Source: Deltaproteobacteria bacterium (GTDB lineage Bacteria; Desulfobacterota; Binatia; UTPRO1). From it: a stretch of 64,000 nt of DNA. This document shows positions 51,366 to 61,700 of this stretch, piece by piece. The stretch covers positions 41,308 to 105,307 of the forward strand of contig JADYZW010000019.1 in NCBI GenBank assembly GCA_020852955.1, given 5' to 3'. Position 1 is the first letter of the stretch, and each line of letters starts with the position of its first letter. The position numbers were made by a program, and so were the translations under genes. Under the pieces are notes generated by a model. It searched no databases and was not told the origin of the DNA. It worked only from the letters and a program-made list of their open reading frames with translations.

Positions 51366-52312
51366 GGCGGGCGGGCTCGTCGTCCGCGCAGCGCGTCCGG
51401 CGCGGCGAGCCGCCGCACGCGTCGGGGATCGTGCTCGCCGCCACGCTGCACGACCCCGAGGGGCTCCTGCGCGACGAGATCCGCCGCCGGATGCCGGCGC
51501 TCCGCCGGCTCTACGCTTCGGTGCGCGTCGCGAGCAGTCCGACGACCGCGCCCGCCGTCCGCGCGCTCCTCGCCGCATACGACGCTGACGCGGGAGCACC
51601 GAGCAGCCACGGCCGCGGCCCGCTCTATCGCCGCGCGCTGCGGGCCGCGCTCGCGGCGCCGGGTGCGGCGCGCGTGCACTATCTCGACTTCGACCGGGCG
51701 CTGCACTGGGCCGCGCGCCGGCCGCGCGAGCTCGGCGGGCTGCTCCGCCGCGCGCGCCGCCGGCCGGCGGTGGTGGTCGGCCGGACGCCGCGCGCCCACG
51801 CGAGCCACCACGCGGCGCTCGTCGAGACCGAGGCCGTCGCGGCGCGGGCGTTCGCGGCGCGGCTCGGCCTCCGCGGCCGCGTCGACTTCCTCGTGCCGTC
51901 GTTCGTCCTCCGCCGTGATCTCGCGGCGCGCTTTCTCGCGCGGACGCGGACGCGCGGCCCGGCGATGTACGGCGAGTGGGCGGCGCTTCTCGTGGGCCTC
52001 GGCGTGCCCCTCGGCTACGTCGAGTGCGGCGGACTCGACTGGGAGACGCCCGACCGCTTTCGCGACGAGGTCCGCCGAGTCGGCCGCGCGGCGTGGCGCG
52101 AAGCCATGAGCACGCCGGCCGAGTGGGCCATGCGCCGGGCGATGGCGCGCGCGTTCGTCCGCGGCTGCTCGCGCGCGCTCCGGCGGCGGCCGGCCGTCTA
52201 CACCCGCCGGCGCTCACGGGCAGGCCGCACCGGGTCGCTGACGGGGGTGCGAATCCGTGCGCCGGCGCTCACCCCGCGGCGCGGACCGGTTCGACCGCCG
52301 CGACGCGCTTGA
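51362..52312 (+). CDS. Hypothetical protein coupled to ilvA, possibly glycosyltransferase-like
   Basis: 316 residues, family not recognised. After a short basic leader the chain reads GIVLAATLHDPEGLLRDEI, then VHYLDFDRALHWAARRP, then a helical middle, LFLVPSFVLRRDLAARFLAR-like segments, and MYGEWAALLVGLGVPLGYVECGGLDWETPD. A strand followed by DFDRALHW recalls the DxD region of GT-A glycosyltransferases, but that is weak. The C-terminal ~40 residues are basic and probably unstructured. The GTG at 51362 overlaps the ilvA stop. The 3' end overlaps the histidine kinase gene by 44 bp. The residue mix is protein-like throughout. Confidence 0.55.
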   Translation: MRRAGSSSAQRVRRGEPPHASGIVLAATLHDPEGLLRDEIRRRMPALRRLYASVRVASSPTTAPAVRALLAAYDADAGAPSSHGRGPLYRRALRAALAAPGAARVHYLDFDRALHWAARRPRELGGLLRRARRRPAVVVGRTPRAHASHHAALVETEAVAARAFAARLGLRGRVDFLVPSFVLRRDLAARFLARTRTRGPAMYGEWAALLVGLGVPLGYVECGGLDWETPDRFRDEVRRVGRAAWREAMSTPAEWAMRRAMARAFVRGCSRALRRRPAVYTRRRSRAGRTGSLTGVRIRAPALTPRRGPVRPPRRA

Positions 52313-54146
52313 CGGGGACCGTGACGCTGAACGTGCTCCCCCGGCCGGGCAGGCTGTCGACGCGCACGGCGCCGCCGAGCGCCTGGGTGAGCCGCATCAC
52401 GATGTAGAGGCCGAGCCCGACGCCTCCGTGGCGGCGACTGTCGGAGCCGTCGACCTGGCGGAACATCTCGAAGACGACGTCGAGCTGCTCGCGCGGAATG
52501 CCGATGCCGGTGTCGATCACCGTGAGCACCAGCGTGTCGGCGGCCGGACCGGCCGGCTCCGGACGCGAGGTGTCGACCCGGACCCGCACCTCCACCCGTC
52601 CGCGCTCGGTGAACTTGAGCGCGTTGTGCACGAGGTTGCGGACGACCGTCGCCAGCTTCGGGGCGTCGACCTCGACGAGCGGCAGCGGCCCGGGTGTCGT
52701 CCATTCGAGTGCGACGCCGCCCGTACTCCAGAACTCCGGGATGCCGGCGCGGAGTTCGGCGATGAAGTCGTCGAGCGCGACTGGCGTCGGGTGCACGGGC
52801 AGGCGTCCGGCGTCGAACCGGCTCACGTCGAGCGTCGCCTGGATCATCTCGAGCAGTTGGAGCGCGTAGAAGCGGACGCGTCCAAGCGTGTCGTCGCGCG
52901 CCGCTGCGATCGGATCCGACGCGTCCGCGGCGCGCGCCTCGTCGCGCAGGAGGTCGGTGTAGCCGATGATCGCGTTCAGCGGCGAGCGCAGCTCGTGGGA
53001 CATCGTCGAGATGAACTCCGACTTGAGCGAGCTCGCCGCGCGCAGCTCGTCGACGAGGCGGGCGTTGTCGAGCGCGAGAACGGTGTGGTGCGCGACGCCG
53101 AGGAGCAGTCGTTCGGTCATCGGAAGGAACGCGCTCGCCGGGTCGTCCTGCCCGACGAGCAGCATGCCGAGGCCCTCGCCGCCGCGGCGGAGGACGGCCC
53201 CGACGAACGGGCCGATCATCCAGCGCTGGCTCAGCGTTGCCGGGATCGGCGACTCTTCGGGCGAGCGCACCGCGAGGCAGGTCTCGGGCGCGAGCCGCTC
53301 GAGCACTCCGTCGAGGCCCGTCGAGGCGAACTCGACGCTGCGGATCTCCTCGTCGAAGAGGCCGGTGCGCGAGGCGAGGCCCATCACCCGGTACGTGCCG
53401 CGCCGAGGGTCGCGGACCAGCGCGCAGGCCCACTGGCTCGCGGTGAGGTCGCGCGCCATCTCGGTCACGCGCTGCAAGAGCGAGTCGCTCGTCGGCGTCG
53501 ACACGAGGGTGCGCACGATCGTGAGCAGGCCCTCGGTCATGCGCGCGCCGGTTTCGGCGTCGCGGTTCTTCGCGACCAGTCGATCGCCGTAGAAGCGGCT
53601 CTGCTGCGCCACCAGGAAGAAGACGACGATCGGGGTCAGCACCGGCAGCGACCACTCGAGCCCTGGCATGAGCCAGAGGTGCGCGATCGTCGAGAGCGTG
53701 GCCATGACGAGCCCGCAGAGCAGCGAGAAGAGGGCGCACGGGACGATCAGCATCAGGTAGAGGAGGTGGAACTCGTTCGGCAGCTCAGGTGCCAGCGAGA
53801 GGCCGTAGGTGAAGACGACGAGATCGACGACGAACTGCGTGTAGATCAGCAGCTCGAGCCGCTGGCCGCTCCGCAGCCACCGCCGGTAGGGCGCCGTGAT
53901 CAGGATCTCGACGGTCGCGAGCCCGAGGAGCGCTCCGGCCGGCAGGGCGGGGAGCAGGGTCCGCTCGAGCGCGACCGTGATGACCATCAGCACGGCCGCG
54001 GTCAGGCAGCGCGAGGTGTCGAGCCAGGCCGAGATCTCGACCAGATCCTCCGCGGGCAGGTCGAAGATGCCCGCGTTCAAGCGCCTCACGAGGCGGCGCA
54101 GGGAGACCGATGCCGACGGCACGCTCCGAAAGAGAGCAAACGCCAT
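52269..54146 (-). CDS. Membrane sensor histidine kinase with GAF domain
   Basis: 625 residues. Four to six N-terminal helices (for example CLTAAVLMVITVALERTLL and LLYLMLIVPCALFSLLCGLVM) form a membrane sensor. A GAF-like domain follows (about residues 215-385: TEGLLTIVRTLVSTPTSDSL). The kinase core has H-box MSHELRSPLNAIIGYTD, N-box NLVHNALKFTE, G1 DTGIGIP and G2 GGVGLGLYIVMRL. No receiver domain or response-regulator gene is adjacent, so it is an orphan kinase. Start is uncertain: ATG 54146 (MAFALFRS) is chosen, with ATGs at 54209 and 54236 also in frame. None has a good ribosome site. It diverges from the SDR-like gene. Confidence 0.88.
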   Translation of the reverse strand: MAFALFRSVPSASVSLRRLVRRLNAGIFDLPAEDLVEISAWLDTSRCLTAAVLMVITVALERTLLPALPAGALLGLATVEILITAPYRRWLRSGQRLELLIYTQFVVDLVVFTYGLSLAPELPNEFHLLYLMLIVPCALFSLLCGLVMATLSTIAHLWLMPGLEWSLPVLTPIVVFFLVAQQSRFYGDRLVAKNRDAETGARMTEGLLTIVRTLVSTPTSDSLLQRVTEMARDLTASQWACALVRDPRRGTYRVMGLASRTGLFDEEIRSVEFASTGLDGVLERLAPETCLAVRSPEESPIPATLSQRWMIGPFVGAVLRRGGEGLGMLLVGQDDPASAFLPMTERLLLGVAHHTVLALDNARLVDELRAASSLKSEFISTMSHELRSPLNAIIGYTDLLRDEARAADASDPIAAARDDTLGRVRFYALQLLEMIQATLDVSRFDAGRLPVHPTPVALDDFIAELRAGIPEFWSTGGVALEWTTPGPLPLVEVDAPKLATVVRNLVHNALKFTERGRVEVRVRVDTSRPEPAGPAADTLVLTVIDTGIGIPREQLDVVFEMFRQVDGSDSRRHGGVGLGLYIVMRLTQALGGAVRVDSLPGRGSTFSVTVPVKRVAAVEPVRAAG

Positions 54147-54307
54147 GCCCGATGGCGGGGCCTCGGGCGGGCGCAACCCGGCGATCCGGCGTCGGCCGCC
54201 GCGGCGCATTGCGTGCGACTCGTCACGTGCCGTCATCCGGATGACGGTTCGCGCCGTTCCGGGCCGGCGGCTGGCCGTCCGGCCCCGCGCGCCATACACT
54301 CGCCCGG

Positions 54308-55885
54308 ATGACCCGCCCCCCCGCCTCCGAGCCCCGCGAGGACTCCGTCGCCGGCCCGACCTCCGGTCCCGACGAGGGGCTCCGCGCCGCGATCGAGCTC
54401 CTCGAGTCGTTCGTCGCCGATCGCACCCGGCTCGCGCGGCTTCCCGAGGCGGAGCGCGTCCGCCTCCTCGAAGCGGCGGGGCGCGTCTCGCGGCCCGAGG
54501 CGCACGTCCGTCGGCACGTCGCGAAGACGGCGCGGCGCGAGCGGCGGCGCGCGCGGATCGAGGGGCAGGAGCGCGTGCTCTCCGAGACGGGCATCCGGAA
54601 GCTCCGCCGCGAGGTCGTGTTCACGACCCCGAACGTCTTCCCGCCGGCGGGTTTCGCGCCGGAGGACGCCGCCGCCGAGGCGACGACGCACGTCGAGCCG
54701 AAGCACTGCTACGTCTGCAAGGAGCACTACACGCGGCTCCACCATTTCTACGATCAGCTCTGCCCGCCCTGCGCCGAGCTCAACTGGGCGAAACGCGGCG
54801 AGCTCGCCGACCTCCGCGGGCGCGTCGCGCTCCTGACGGGCGGGCGCGTGAAGATCGGCTACCAGGCCGGCATCAAGCTTCTGCGCTCCGGCGCGCACGT
54901 GATCGTGACGACGCGCTTCCCGCGCGACGCCGCGATGCGCTACGCGCGCGAGCCCGACTTCTCCGACTGGCGCCGGCGCCTGGAGATCTTCGGGCTCGAC
55001 CTGCGCCACACGCCGAGCGTCGAGGCGTTCTGCCGCCACCTGCTCGGCACGCGGGACCGCCTCGACTTCATCGTGAACAACGCGTGTCAGACGGTGCGCC
55101 GGCCGCCCGACTTCTATCGGCACATGATGGCGGGCGAAGCGGCCGCGCTGCGGACGCTGCCGGAGGACGTGCGCCGGCTCCTCGGCGCGTACGAGGGCGT
55201 GCGGCAGTACCACATGCTCCCCGAGGGCGGCGCCGACATGCCCGCGGTCGACCACGCCGAGCTGCCGGAGGCGGTCGGCCTCACCCACGCGGCCGCGCTG
55301 TCCCAGGTCCGGCTCCTCCCCGAAGAGATCGCGGCGCGGCAGGCGCTCTTCCCCGAGGGCTGCCTCGACCAGGACCTCCAGCAGGTCGATCTCCGCGAGG
55401 GGAACTCGTGGCGCATGCTCCTCGCCGACGTGCCGGCGGTCGAGCTCCTCGAGGTGCAGCTCGTGAACGCGGTGGCGCCGTTCGTCCTGAACGCCCGGCT
55501 GAAGCCGCTCATGCTGCGGACGCCCGAGCGTGACAAGCACGTCGTCAACGTGTCGGCCGTCGAGGGCCAGTTCTACCGCCGCTTCAAGACGACGCGACAC
55601 CCGCACACCAACATGGCGAAGGCCGCCCTCAACATGATGACCCGCACCTCGGCGACCGATTACAAGAACGACGGTATCCACATGAACAGCGTCGACACGG
55701 GCTGGGTGACCGACGAGGATCCGGCCGAGATCGCGGCCCGCAAGACCGCCGAGCACCGCTTCCACCCGCCGCTCGACATCGTCGACGGAGCGGCGCGCAT
55801 CGTCGACCCCATCATCGCCGGCTTCAACACGGGCGAGCATGTCTGGGGGAAGTTCCTGCGGAACTACCGAGCGACGGACTGGTAG
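54308..55885 (+). CDS. SDR-like oxidoreductase with N-terminal CxxC/CxxC ribbon and altered active site
   Basis: 525 residues. Residues 1-130 are helical and charged. Residues 134-155 carry C134xxC137 and C152xxC155, spacing of a zinc ribbon. From ~168 a Rossmann fold of the short-chain dehydrogenase type begins (RVALLTGGRVKIGYQAGIKL), with the usual TGxxxGxG altered to TGGRVKIG. NNA is present at 257-259 and Ser416 in VNVSAVEG fits the catalytic Ser. Where YxxxK is expected the sequence is T434-NMA-K438, so the catalytic Tyr is missing. An insertion of ~115 residues (about 263-378) lies between the NNA motif and the next helix. No family name fits with confidence. Start ATG 54308. Confidence 0.75.
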   Translation: MTRPPASEPREDSVAGPTSGPDEGLRAAIELLESFVADRTRLARLPEAERVRLLEAAGRVSRPEAHVRRHVAKTARRERRRARIEGQERVLSETGIRKLRREVVFTTPNVFPPAGFAPEDAAAEATTHVEPKHCYVCKEHYTRLHHFYDQLCPPCAELNWAKRGELADLRGRVALLTGGRVKIGYQAGIKLLRSGAHVIVTTRFPRDAAMRYAREPDFSDWRRRLEIFGLDLRHTPSVEAFCRHLLGTRDRLDFIVNNACQTVRRPPDFYRHMMAGEAAALRTLPEDVRRLLGAYEGVRQYHMLPEGGADMPAVDHAELPEAVGLTHAAALSQVRLLPEEIAARQALFPEGCLDQDLQQVDLREGNSWRMLLADVPAVELLEVQLVNAVAPFVLNARLKPLMLRTPERDKHVVNVSAVEGQFYRRFKTTRHPHTNMAKAALNMMTRTSATDYKNDGIHMNSVDTGWVTDEDPAEIAARKTAEHRFHPPLDIVDGAARIVDPIIAGFNTGEHVWGKFLRNYRATDW

Positions 55886-56124
55886 CCGGCTCGGGTGCGT
55901 GCCCGACCCGCCGAAGCCTGGAGCGGCTTCCCACGGTCGGGAATCCGCGGCGAAACGGCTTCGCTCCCGCCGGACGGCCCGGAAGGCTCCGCTGGCATAA
56001 CTCGGTGAAACGGCTTAAATCGACGTTGGCCGCGGTGCGGCATGGCCCTTGCGTTCCGGTACGCGACCTCGGTCTCGTCAGCGATCGACAAACCCACTCA
56101 TAAGCAATCCCTAGGAGGGAACGA

Positions 56125-56496
56125 ATGCGAGCTCGGATCTTCGGAATGGCCGTGGCGGCACTGGCACTGGCGGGTGTCGCCCAGGCAGCGGACAACATCC
56201 CGGCGGCCGCGGTCACGGAAGCGGACCAGATTTGGACGACGCGCTGCGCGTTGTGTCACGGCGCCGGCGGCAAGGGTGACGGACCGGCGGCCGCGCCGCT
56301 CAATCCGAAGCCCCGCGACCTCGGCGACAAGAAGTGGCAGTCGTCGGTGGACGACAAGCACATCGAGCTCGTGATCGTGAAGGGCGGGCAGGCCGTGAAC
56401 CTGAGCCCCATGATGGCCGCCAACCCCGACCTCGAGTCGAAGCCGGACGTGGTGAAGGCGTTGCGCGCGAAGGTGCGGAGCCTCGGCGGGAAGTAG
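56125..56496 (+). CDS. Small secreted cytochrome c
   Basis: 123 residues with a Sec signal (MRARIFGMAVAALALAGVAQA). One c-type haem site, C41ALCH45, and a probable axial Met at 96/97 (NLSPMMAANP). The chain is cytochrome c551/c6-like (DQIWTTRCALCHGAGGKGDG, then DKKWQSSVDDKHIELVIVKGG). It is soluble in the periplasm and carries electrons to oxidases. The ATG at 56125 follows TAGGAGGG. The 239-bp gap upstream holds a possible -24/-12 type promoter at 56038-56053. No gene visible there. Confidence 0.93.
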   Translation: MRARIFGMAVAALALAGVAQAADNIPAAAVTEADQIWTTRCALCHGAGGKGDGPAAAPLNPKPRDLGDKKWQSSVDDKHIELVIVKGGQAVNLSPMMAANPDLESKPDVVKALRAKVRSLGGK

Positions 56497-56659
56497 GGCG
56501 GGCGGCGGCGCGGCGGCCGTGGGTCGCCGCGCCGCTCGAGTAGCGGGACGTGAGCGGTGCGCCCACTCGCGGACGGCGTCGGTACTCGTTCACGTCGAAG
56601 AGCGCCATCGGTTCGGCGGCCGTACGAAGATGCCGAACGGCCGGAAACCCTGAGCACGG

Positions 56660-58693
56660 CTACGGTGCTTCACACCGTAGCAAGAGCTTGTCGCTGTCGC
56701 GAACGACCTTCGTCGGTGCGGGGGCACTCTCGGCGCGGCTCTTCAGCGTGACCCGAGCTTTGGATTTTCCCGCGAGCGCAATCGTGACCTCTGCCGGGGC
56801 GGTGCATGCGTTCGGCGTGCTGGCGGAAATCGCCGGACTGAAGTCGAGCTCGTTGTCGTGCTTGCCGGCGGGGACGGCAGAGCTCGATCGTTCGAATGCG
56901 CTCAAGATCGCGACGGCGTTCGCCGCGTCGGTCGCCCGTTTGTCGTCGGGCCGCGGCTTCTGAAGGGTGTAGCGCCGGAGATCGGGTTGCGGGCCGCAGA
57001 GCGGCAGATTCGGATCGGCGACGTGCAGACACACCGCGATACGGATACGGCATTCGCCATTGACGACGCCGTCCGCGTCGCACGACGCATCGCCATCTTC
57101 GCAGCGCTGCTTGAAGTTGGGCACACCTTTGTTGTCGAGAAACGGGGTATTGGCCGGATTCACGACCGCCCATTCGGCAAGGCAGTCGGTCGACGCCGCG
57201 CCCTTGCCAGGGACGAGCTGCTCGTAGCGGCACGCGGCATCGCAGCCGTCGCCGTCGAGAGCGTTGCCGTCGTCGCACTGCTCGCTCGGCGCCAGCATGG
57301 CGTCCCCGCAGGAGGGGGTAGCGGTCGGCGTCGGGGACGGCGTTGCGGGGGACGGAGGCGGGGTCTCCGTGGGTGATGGAGTAGGCGTCGGAGTCGGCGT
57401 GGCGGTGGCCGTTTCAGTTGGGGTCGCTTCGGGCGTCGGCGTCGAGGTTCCCGTCGCTGTTGCAGAGGTCGTCGGTGTGGCGGTCGGAGTGCTCGGGGCG
57501 CCGCCGAGCACCTGGAAGATCGCGACCGCGTTGTCCGCGACGCCGGTCGCGTAGACGAAGGCGTTGTCGGGGCTCACCGCTACGGAAAAGGCCGTGCGGA
57601 GGCCGTCGACGCCGGCGACGCCGTCCGTTTGCGATTCGATGAACGTGAGGCTGCCCGTCATCGAGTCGCGGGCGAACACGGCAACCGCATGGTCGAGCTC
57701 GCTGGCCACGTAGAGGTGGTCGCCGTTCGGGCTCACCGTCACGAAGATCGTTCCCCCGATGCCATCGACTCCAGCGACCCCGTCCTGGTGTCGTTCGACG
57801 AACGACAGCGCCCCGGTCGTCGGGTTGCGCGCGAACACGGAAACCGCCTGGTCGAAGCGTCCGGCGGCATAGACGTGCATGCCATCGGGGCTCACCGTGA
57901 CCGCGATCGCGCCGTCGAGGCCGGTGACGCCACCGACGCCGTTCTTCTGCTGCTCGACGAACGTCAGCGTCCCGGTGGATGGGTTGCGGCCGAAGACCGC
58001 GATCGCATCGTCGGCGAATCCTGCTGCGTACACGTGGGCGCCGTCGGGGCTCGTCGCGATCCCACGGATCCTCTCGAGACCGTCGATCCCCGCCACTCCG
58101 TCGCGGTACTCGCCGACGAACGCCAGCGCGCCGGTGGTGGGATTGCGGGTGAAGGCGGCGATGGCATGGTCGAGCTCGCCGGCAGCGTAGACATGAGCGC
58201 CGTCCGGGCTGACGATCACCCACGTCGCTCCCGAGAGGCCGTCCACGCCGATGCCGTCGATCTTCCGCTCGAGGAACGACAGCGTACCGGTCGTGACGTT
58301 GCGACCGAACACCGCGACCGAGTGATCGAACGGCCCGGCGGCGTACACGTTCTTGCCGTCGGGGCTGACGGTGACGGAAAGCACCCCATCGAGCCCTTCG
58401 ACGCCGGCCACGCCGTTCTTTTGCTGCTCGAGGAAGTTCAATTCGCCCGTGGTCCCGTCGCGGTGAAATACCCCGATGGCATCGTCTCCGCGTCCGGCGA
58501 CGTACACGTGGGCGCCGTCGGGACTCAGCGTCACCGCGCACGGGTTCGCGATTCCGTCGACTCCCGCCACGCCGTCCTGCTGAAACCCGACGAAACCCAG
58601 GTGCGCGCCGAACGCCGAAGGTGGCGTGAGGGAAACGAGGGTGAGACACGCGATGGCAACCGCATGACGCCGAGAACGAAGCCGCTCATCCAT
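56660..58693 (-). CDS. Secreted seven-repeat beta-propeller with TP-rich linker and cysteine-rich domains
   Basis: 677 residues with a signal peptide (MDERLRSRRHAVAIACLTLV, cleaved near SAFG). Seven tandem repeats of about 53 residues follow, each DGVAGVDG.., SPDGAHVYAAG, AVFGRNPTTG. They form a likely seven-bladed propeller related to YncE/lactonase-type surface proteins. A threonine-proline linker of about 60 residues leads to a CGDAMLAPSEQCDDGNALDGDGC module (Myxococcus-type cysteine repeat). The C-terminal domain (~residues 515-677) is a further unit with paired cysteines (TDCLAEWAVVNPANTPFLD, then CRIRIAVCLHV) that I cannot name. The ATG at 58693 lies 38 bp after the large gene's stop, so the two are probably co-transcribed. 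Confidence 0.85.
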   Translation of the reverse strand: MDERLRSRRHAVAIACLTLVSLTPPSAFGAHLGFVGFQQDGVAGVDGIANPCAVTLSPDGAHVYVAGRGDDAIGVFHRDGTTGELNFLEQQKNGVAGVEGLDGVLSVTVSPDGKNVYAAGPFDHSVAVFGRNVTTGTLSFLERKIDGIGVDGLSGATWVIVSPDGAHVYAAGELDHAIAAFTRNPTTGALAFVGEYRDGVAGIDGLERIRGIATSPDGAHVYAAGFADDAIAVFGRNPSTGTLTFVEQQKNGVGGVTGLDGAIAVTVSPDGMHVYAAGRFDQAVSVFARNPTTGALSFVERHQDGVAGVDGIGGTIFVTVSPNGDHLYVASELDHAVAVFARDSMTGSLTFIESQTDGVAGVDGLRTAFSVAVSPDNAFVYATGVADNAVAIFQVLGGAPSTPTATPTTSATATGTSTPTPEATPTETATATPTPTPTPSPTETPPPSPATPSPTPTATPSCGDAMLAPSEQCDDGNALDGDGCDAACRYEQLVPGKGAASTDCLAEWAVVNPANTPFLDNKGVPNFKQRCEDGDASCDADGVVNGECRIRIAVCLHVADPNLPLCGPQPDLRRYTLQKPRPDDKRATDAANAVAILSAFERSSSAVPAGKHDNELDFSPAISASTPNACTAPAEVTIALAGKSKARVTLKSRAESAPAPTKVVRDSDKLLLRCEAP
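57300..57480 (-). repeat. Low-complexity TP-rich codon repeats
   Basis: Degenerate ACN-CCN codon runs encoding the Thr/Pro linker of the propeller protein. The repeat is in the protein-coding strand and is not a CRISPR or microsatellite. Confidence 0.7.
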
Positions 58694-58731
58694 TTGCAGG
58701 TTTCTCCAAGGCTGGGGACGGACGGACGCTT

Positions 58732-61700
58732 TCAATTCGACCGGGCTTTCAGCCGATTCGCATCGTGCTTCGTGAACGGGGCGTGGTAGCCGGCTTCCCA
58801 GCACCGACCATTGCTCGCTTGCAGCTGCACCGTGAGCGTCGAGGCGAGTGGTGTCAACTCCGGCATGGACAGCGCGCTGCCCGAGCCCTTGAGGATGATC
58901 TTGGCTCCGCCGTCCGGCCCGCCTCTGAGGTCGAGCTGCAACCGGCCGTCCGATCCGAATGCCGGGTTGCGATAGCGGAACCCGCTCGACGACGCCCGCC
59001 AGCAGGGCGCGCCCGCGCAATCGCCGTGTGCCGGTATGGCGATCTCGACGGCCGGCTGGCCGGCGCTGTAGACGCAGAAGGCATAGGCAGCGCCTCCTGG
59101 TGCGGTCGGTAGGCCGAAATCCCCGACGGCGGTCGCGCTGCCCTTCGTCCACTTCCACTGCACGCTGTCCTTGCGGCCGTCCGCTGCGTTGCGGAGCGCC
59201 AGGGACGCTTTCCCTGCCGCGAGGGGTTGCCGGCATCCGGCGAGCGGGCTGGCGGCGCACACGCCGGTGGGCGTCGCGACGGGAGTCGGTGTCGGGTCCG
59301 TCGCGGGCTCGCAGGCGTTCCCGAGGCCGTCGAGATCGTCGTCCGCCTGCCCGATGTTGGGGACGCCGGGGCAGTTGTCGACGGAATCGGGAAGCTCGTC
59401 GCCGTCACGATCCGCGACGGCCGCGACGACGAGCTCGCGGCGACACGAGGCAGTGCTCGGGCAGTCGGCGTCGGTGCGGCACGCGCCGTGATCGCGTCGG
59501 CAGAGGCCGTCACTGCATAGGTCGCCGGCCTCGCAGTCATGGTCGTCGTCGCATACGGGCGCATGCGGCTCCAGACATCGACCGCCGGTCGAGAGCGCGA
59601 CTCCTTCATCGGCATCGATCGCGAGCGGCGCCACGAGGCGTTGGAAGTCGGCGCCGGCGCTGACGCACACGGCGGGCGCCGTGCAACTCGCGTCGCTGGC
59701 GCAGGGCCCCTCGACGCGCTTGCACACGTTCGGGCCGGGCTCGCAGAAGTTTCCCGCGCCGCACGACCCGGCGATGCCCGGGTCGCACGGGGTCCCGAGA
59801 GTTCGCGTGCAGCCGCCCGGCGGCACGAAGCACGTGCCGCCGCCGCAGTCGGTGTCGCCCGCGCACGCTTCGCCGGTGGTGGTGCAGACGCCGGCGCTGA
59901 CCGAAGCGATCGTCCGGAGCGGTGATCCCGCGCCGCCCGCCGCGACGCGCATGGTGCGCGCGCCCGTGCGCAATGCCCCGCCGCTCCCACCGGCCGCCTG
60001 GCGAATGTTGAGTACTTGGAGCACCAGGTCGCTGGTGTCGCCGTCGTCGTTCAGGTCGGCTCCCTGATCGGCTTCGAGCGTCAAGAAGCGCACGGTGTCG
60101 CGGCCGACGCGATAGGGGACTCGCGGATCGCACGCCTCCAGACGGCACGGTGTCACGGCCGACCCGGTATTGAAGACGTTGCCGGTCGCGGCGTCGTAGA
60201 CGTGGAGCACGTCGTCGTCGATATCGCCGTCGGCGTTGAGAATCGTGGCGCCCTCGGCGGCCTCGCTGGTACGGAAGGCGACGAGCTCGGATCCCGGAGC
60301 TCCCCCGACGACGAGGTCTTCCGCGGCGACGGCGCGTGGGGACGTCGCTGCGCCGACCACGATCGCGGAGGCGCCGGCATCGTAGACCTGCACTACCTGA
60401 TCGTCGGTGTCGCCATCGCCATTCAGCGCGCCCTCCCCTTGCGACGCCTCGCTCGTGAGGAACGGAACGAGCGCACCGGCCACGGCGAGCCGGCCGGCTG
60501 CCTGCCCGACGTTCACCCACGGACCGCCGGGCCGCGCCCACACCTGCACGACGGCGTCGCTCGTGTCGCCGTCGCCGTTGAGGATCGCGCCGGACCCCGC
60601 TTCGCTGACGAGCGCCGCAACGTGGGACGACGACATGACCACGGCGGTCGCCGCTCGTCCGAGATTCTGGACGGTGCCGCCGCTCCACAGGTGGACGACG
60701 TCGTCCAGCTGGTCGCCGTCGCCGTTCAGGCTCGGAGGATCCACCGGGCACCCCGTGGCCGACCCCGCCGATTCCGGACGCAAGAACGCGGCGGAGCTCT
60801 CGATGACCGCGACGTGCGTCGCGGGGCATCGCGGGCCGACCACCGCCCCCGTCGTACCGTCGAGCGCCTGCAATACGGTGTCGTCGAGGAAGCCGTCGCC
60901 CGTCACGTCGTGCGCGAGATCCGCAGCGTCGGCAATGCGAACGAAGACGTCCTGCTGCGCGTTCACGTCGCCGGGAACCAGGTTGTTCGCGAGGCTTCCG
61001 AAGGCGACGACGCGGCCGTCGTTCGAGACGTCGACGGCCATCGCATAGTCGTTCGCCTGGTCGTGCCCCACGGTGAGATTCACCCGGGAAGTGAGCCCGG
61101 TGGAACGATCCTTGATGAACGCGTCTTGGAACCCATTGCTGTCACCGGCCACGAGGTTCGTTGCCGCGCTGGTATAGGCGACGAAGCGTCCGTCGCGTGA
61201 CAGCCCCACCTCGACTGACTCGCCATTCGCCTGGATGCCGTTCGAGTCGGTCGAGACGCGCTCCGTGATTCCCGCGCCGCGATCGCGGACGAAGACGTCG
61301 CGGACGCCGTTGGTATCGCCCGCCACGAGGTTGCTGGCCAGGCTGGAGAAGGCGACGAACCGCCCATCGGCGGACATGCGTGGTTGCGCACTCACATGGT
61401 TGGCCCCGCCGCCGTTCGGATCGACCGAAACGACCTCGGTCGATCCGGGGTCGCGGTCGAACACGTAGATCTTGTAGCCGGACGATCCGGCGACGAGATT
61501 CGACGCGACGCTCAAGAACGCGACGAACCGACCATCGTCGGAGATGTCGGGCTGCTGGCTGTCGTTGTTGGGCTGCGCGTCGCCGATGCCGCGGCTGACG
61601 CGCTCCGTCGTTCCGGTGCCGCGGTCGCGCACGAAGATGTCCTGGACGTCGTTGTTCAACCCGACATCTTCGGGAACCAGATTGCGGGCGTCGCTCGCGA

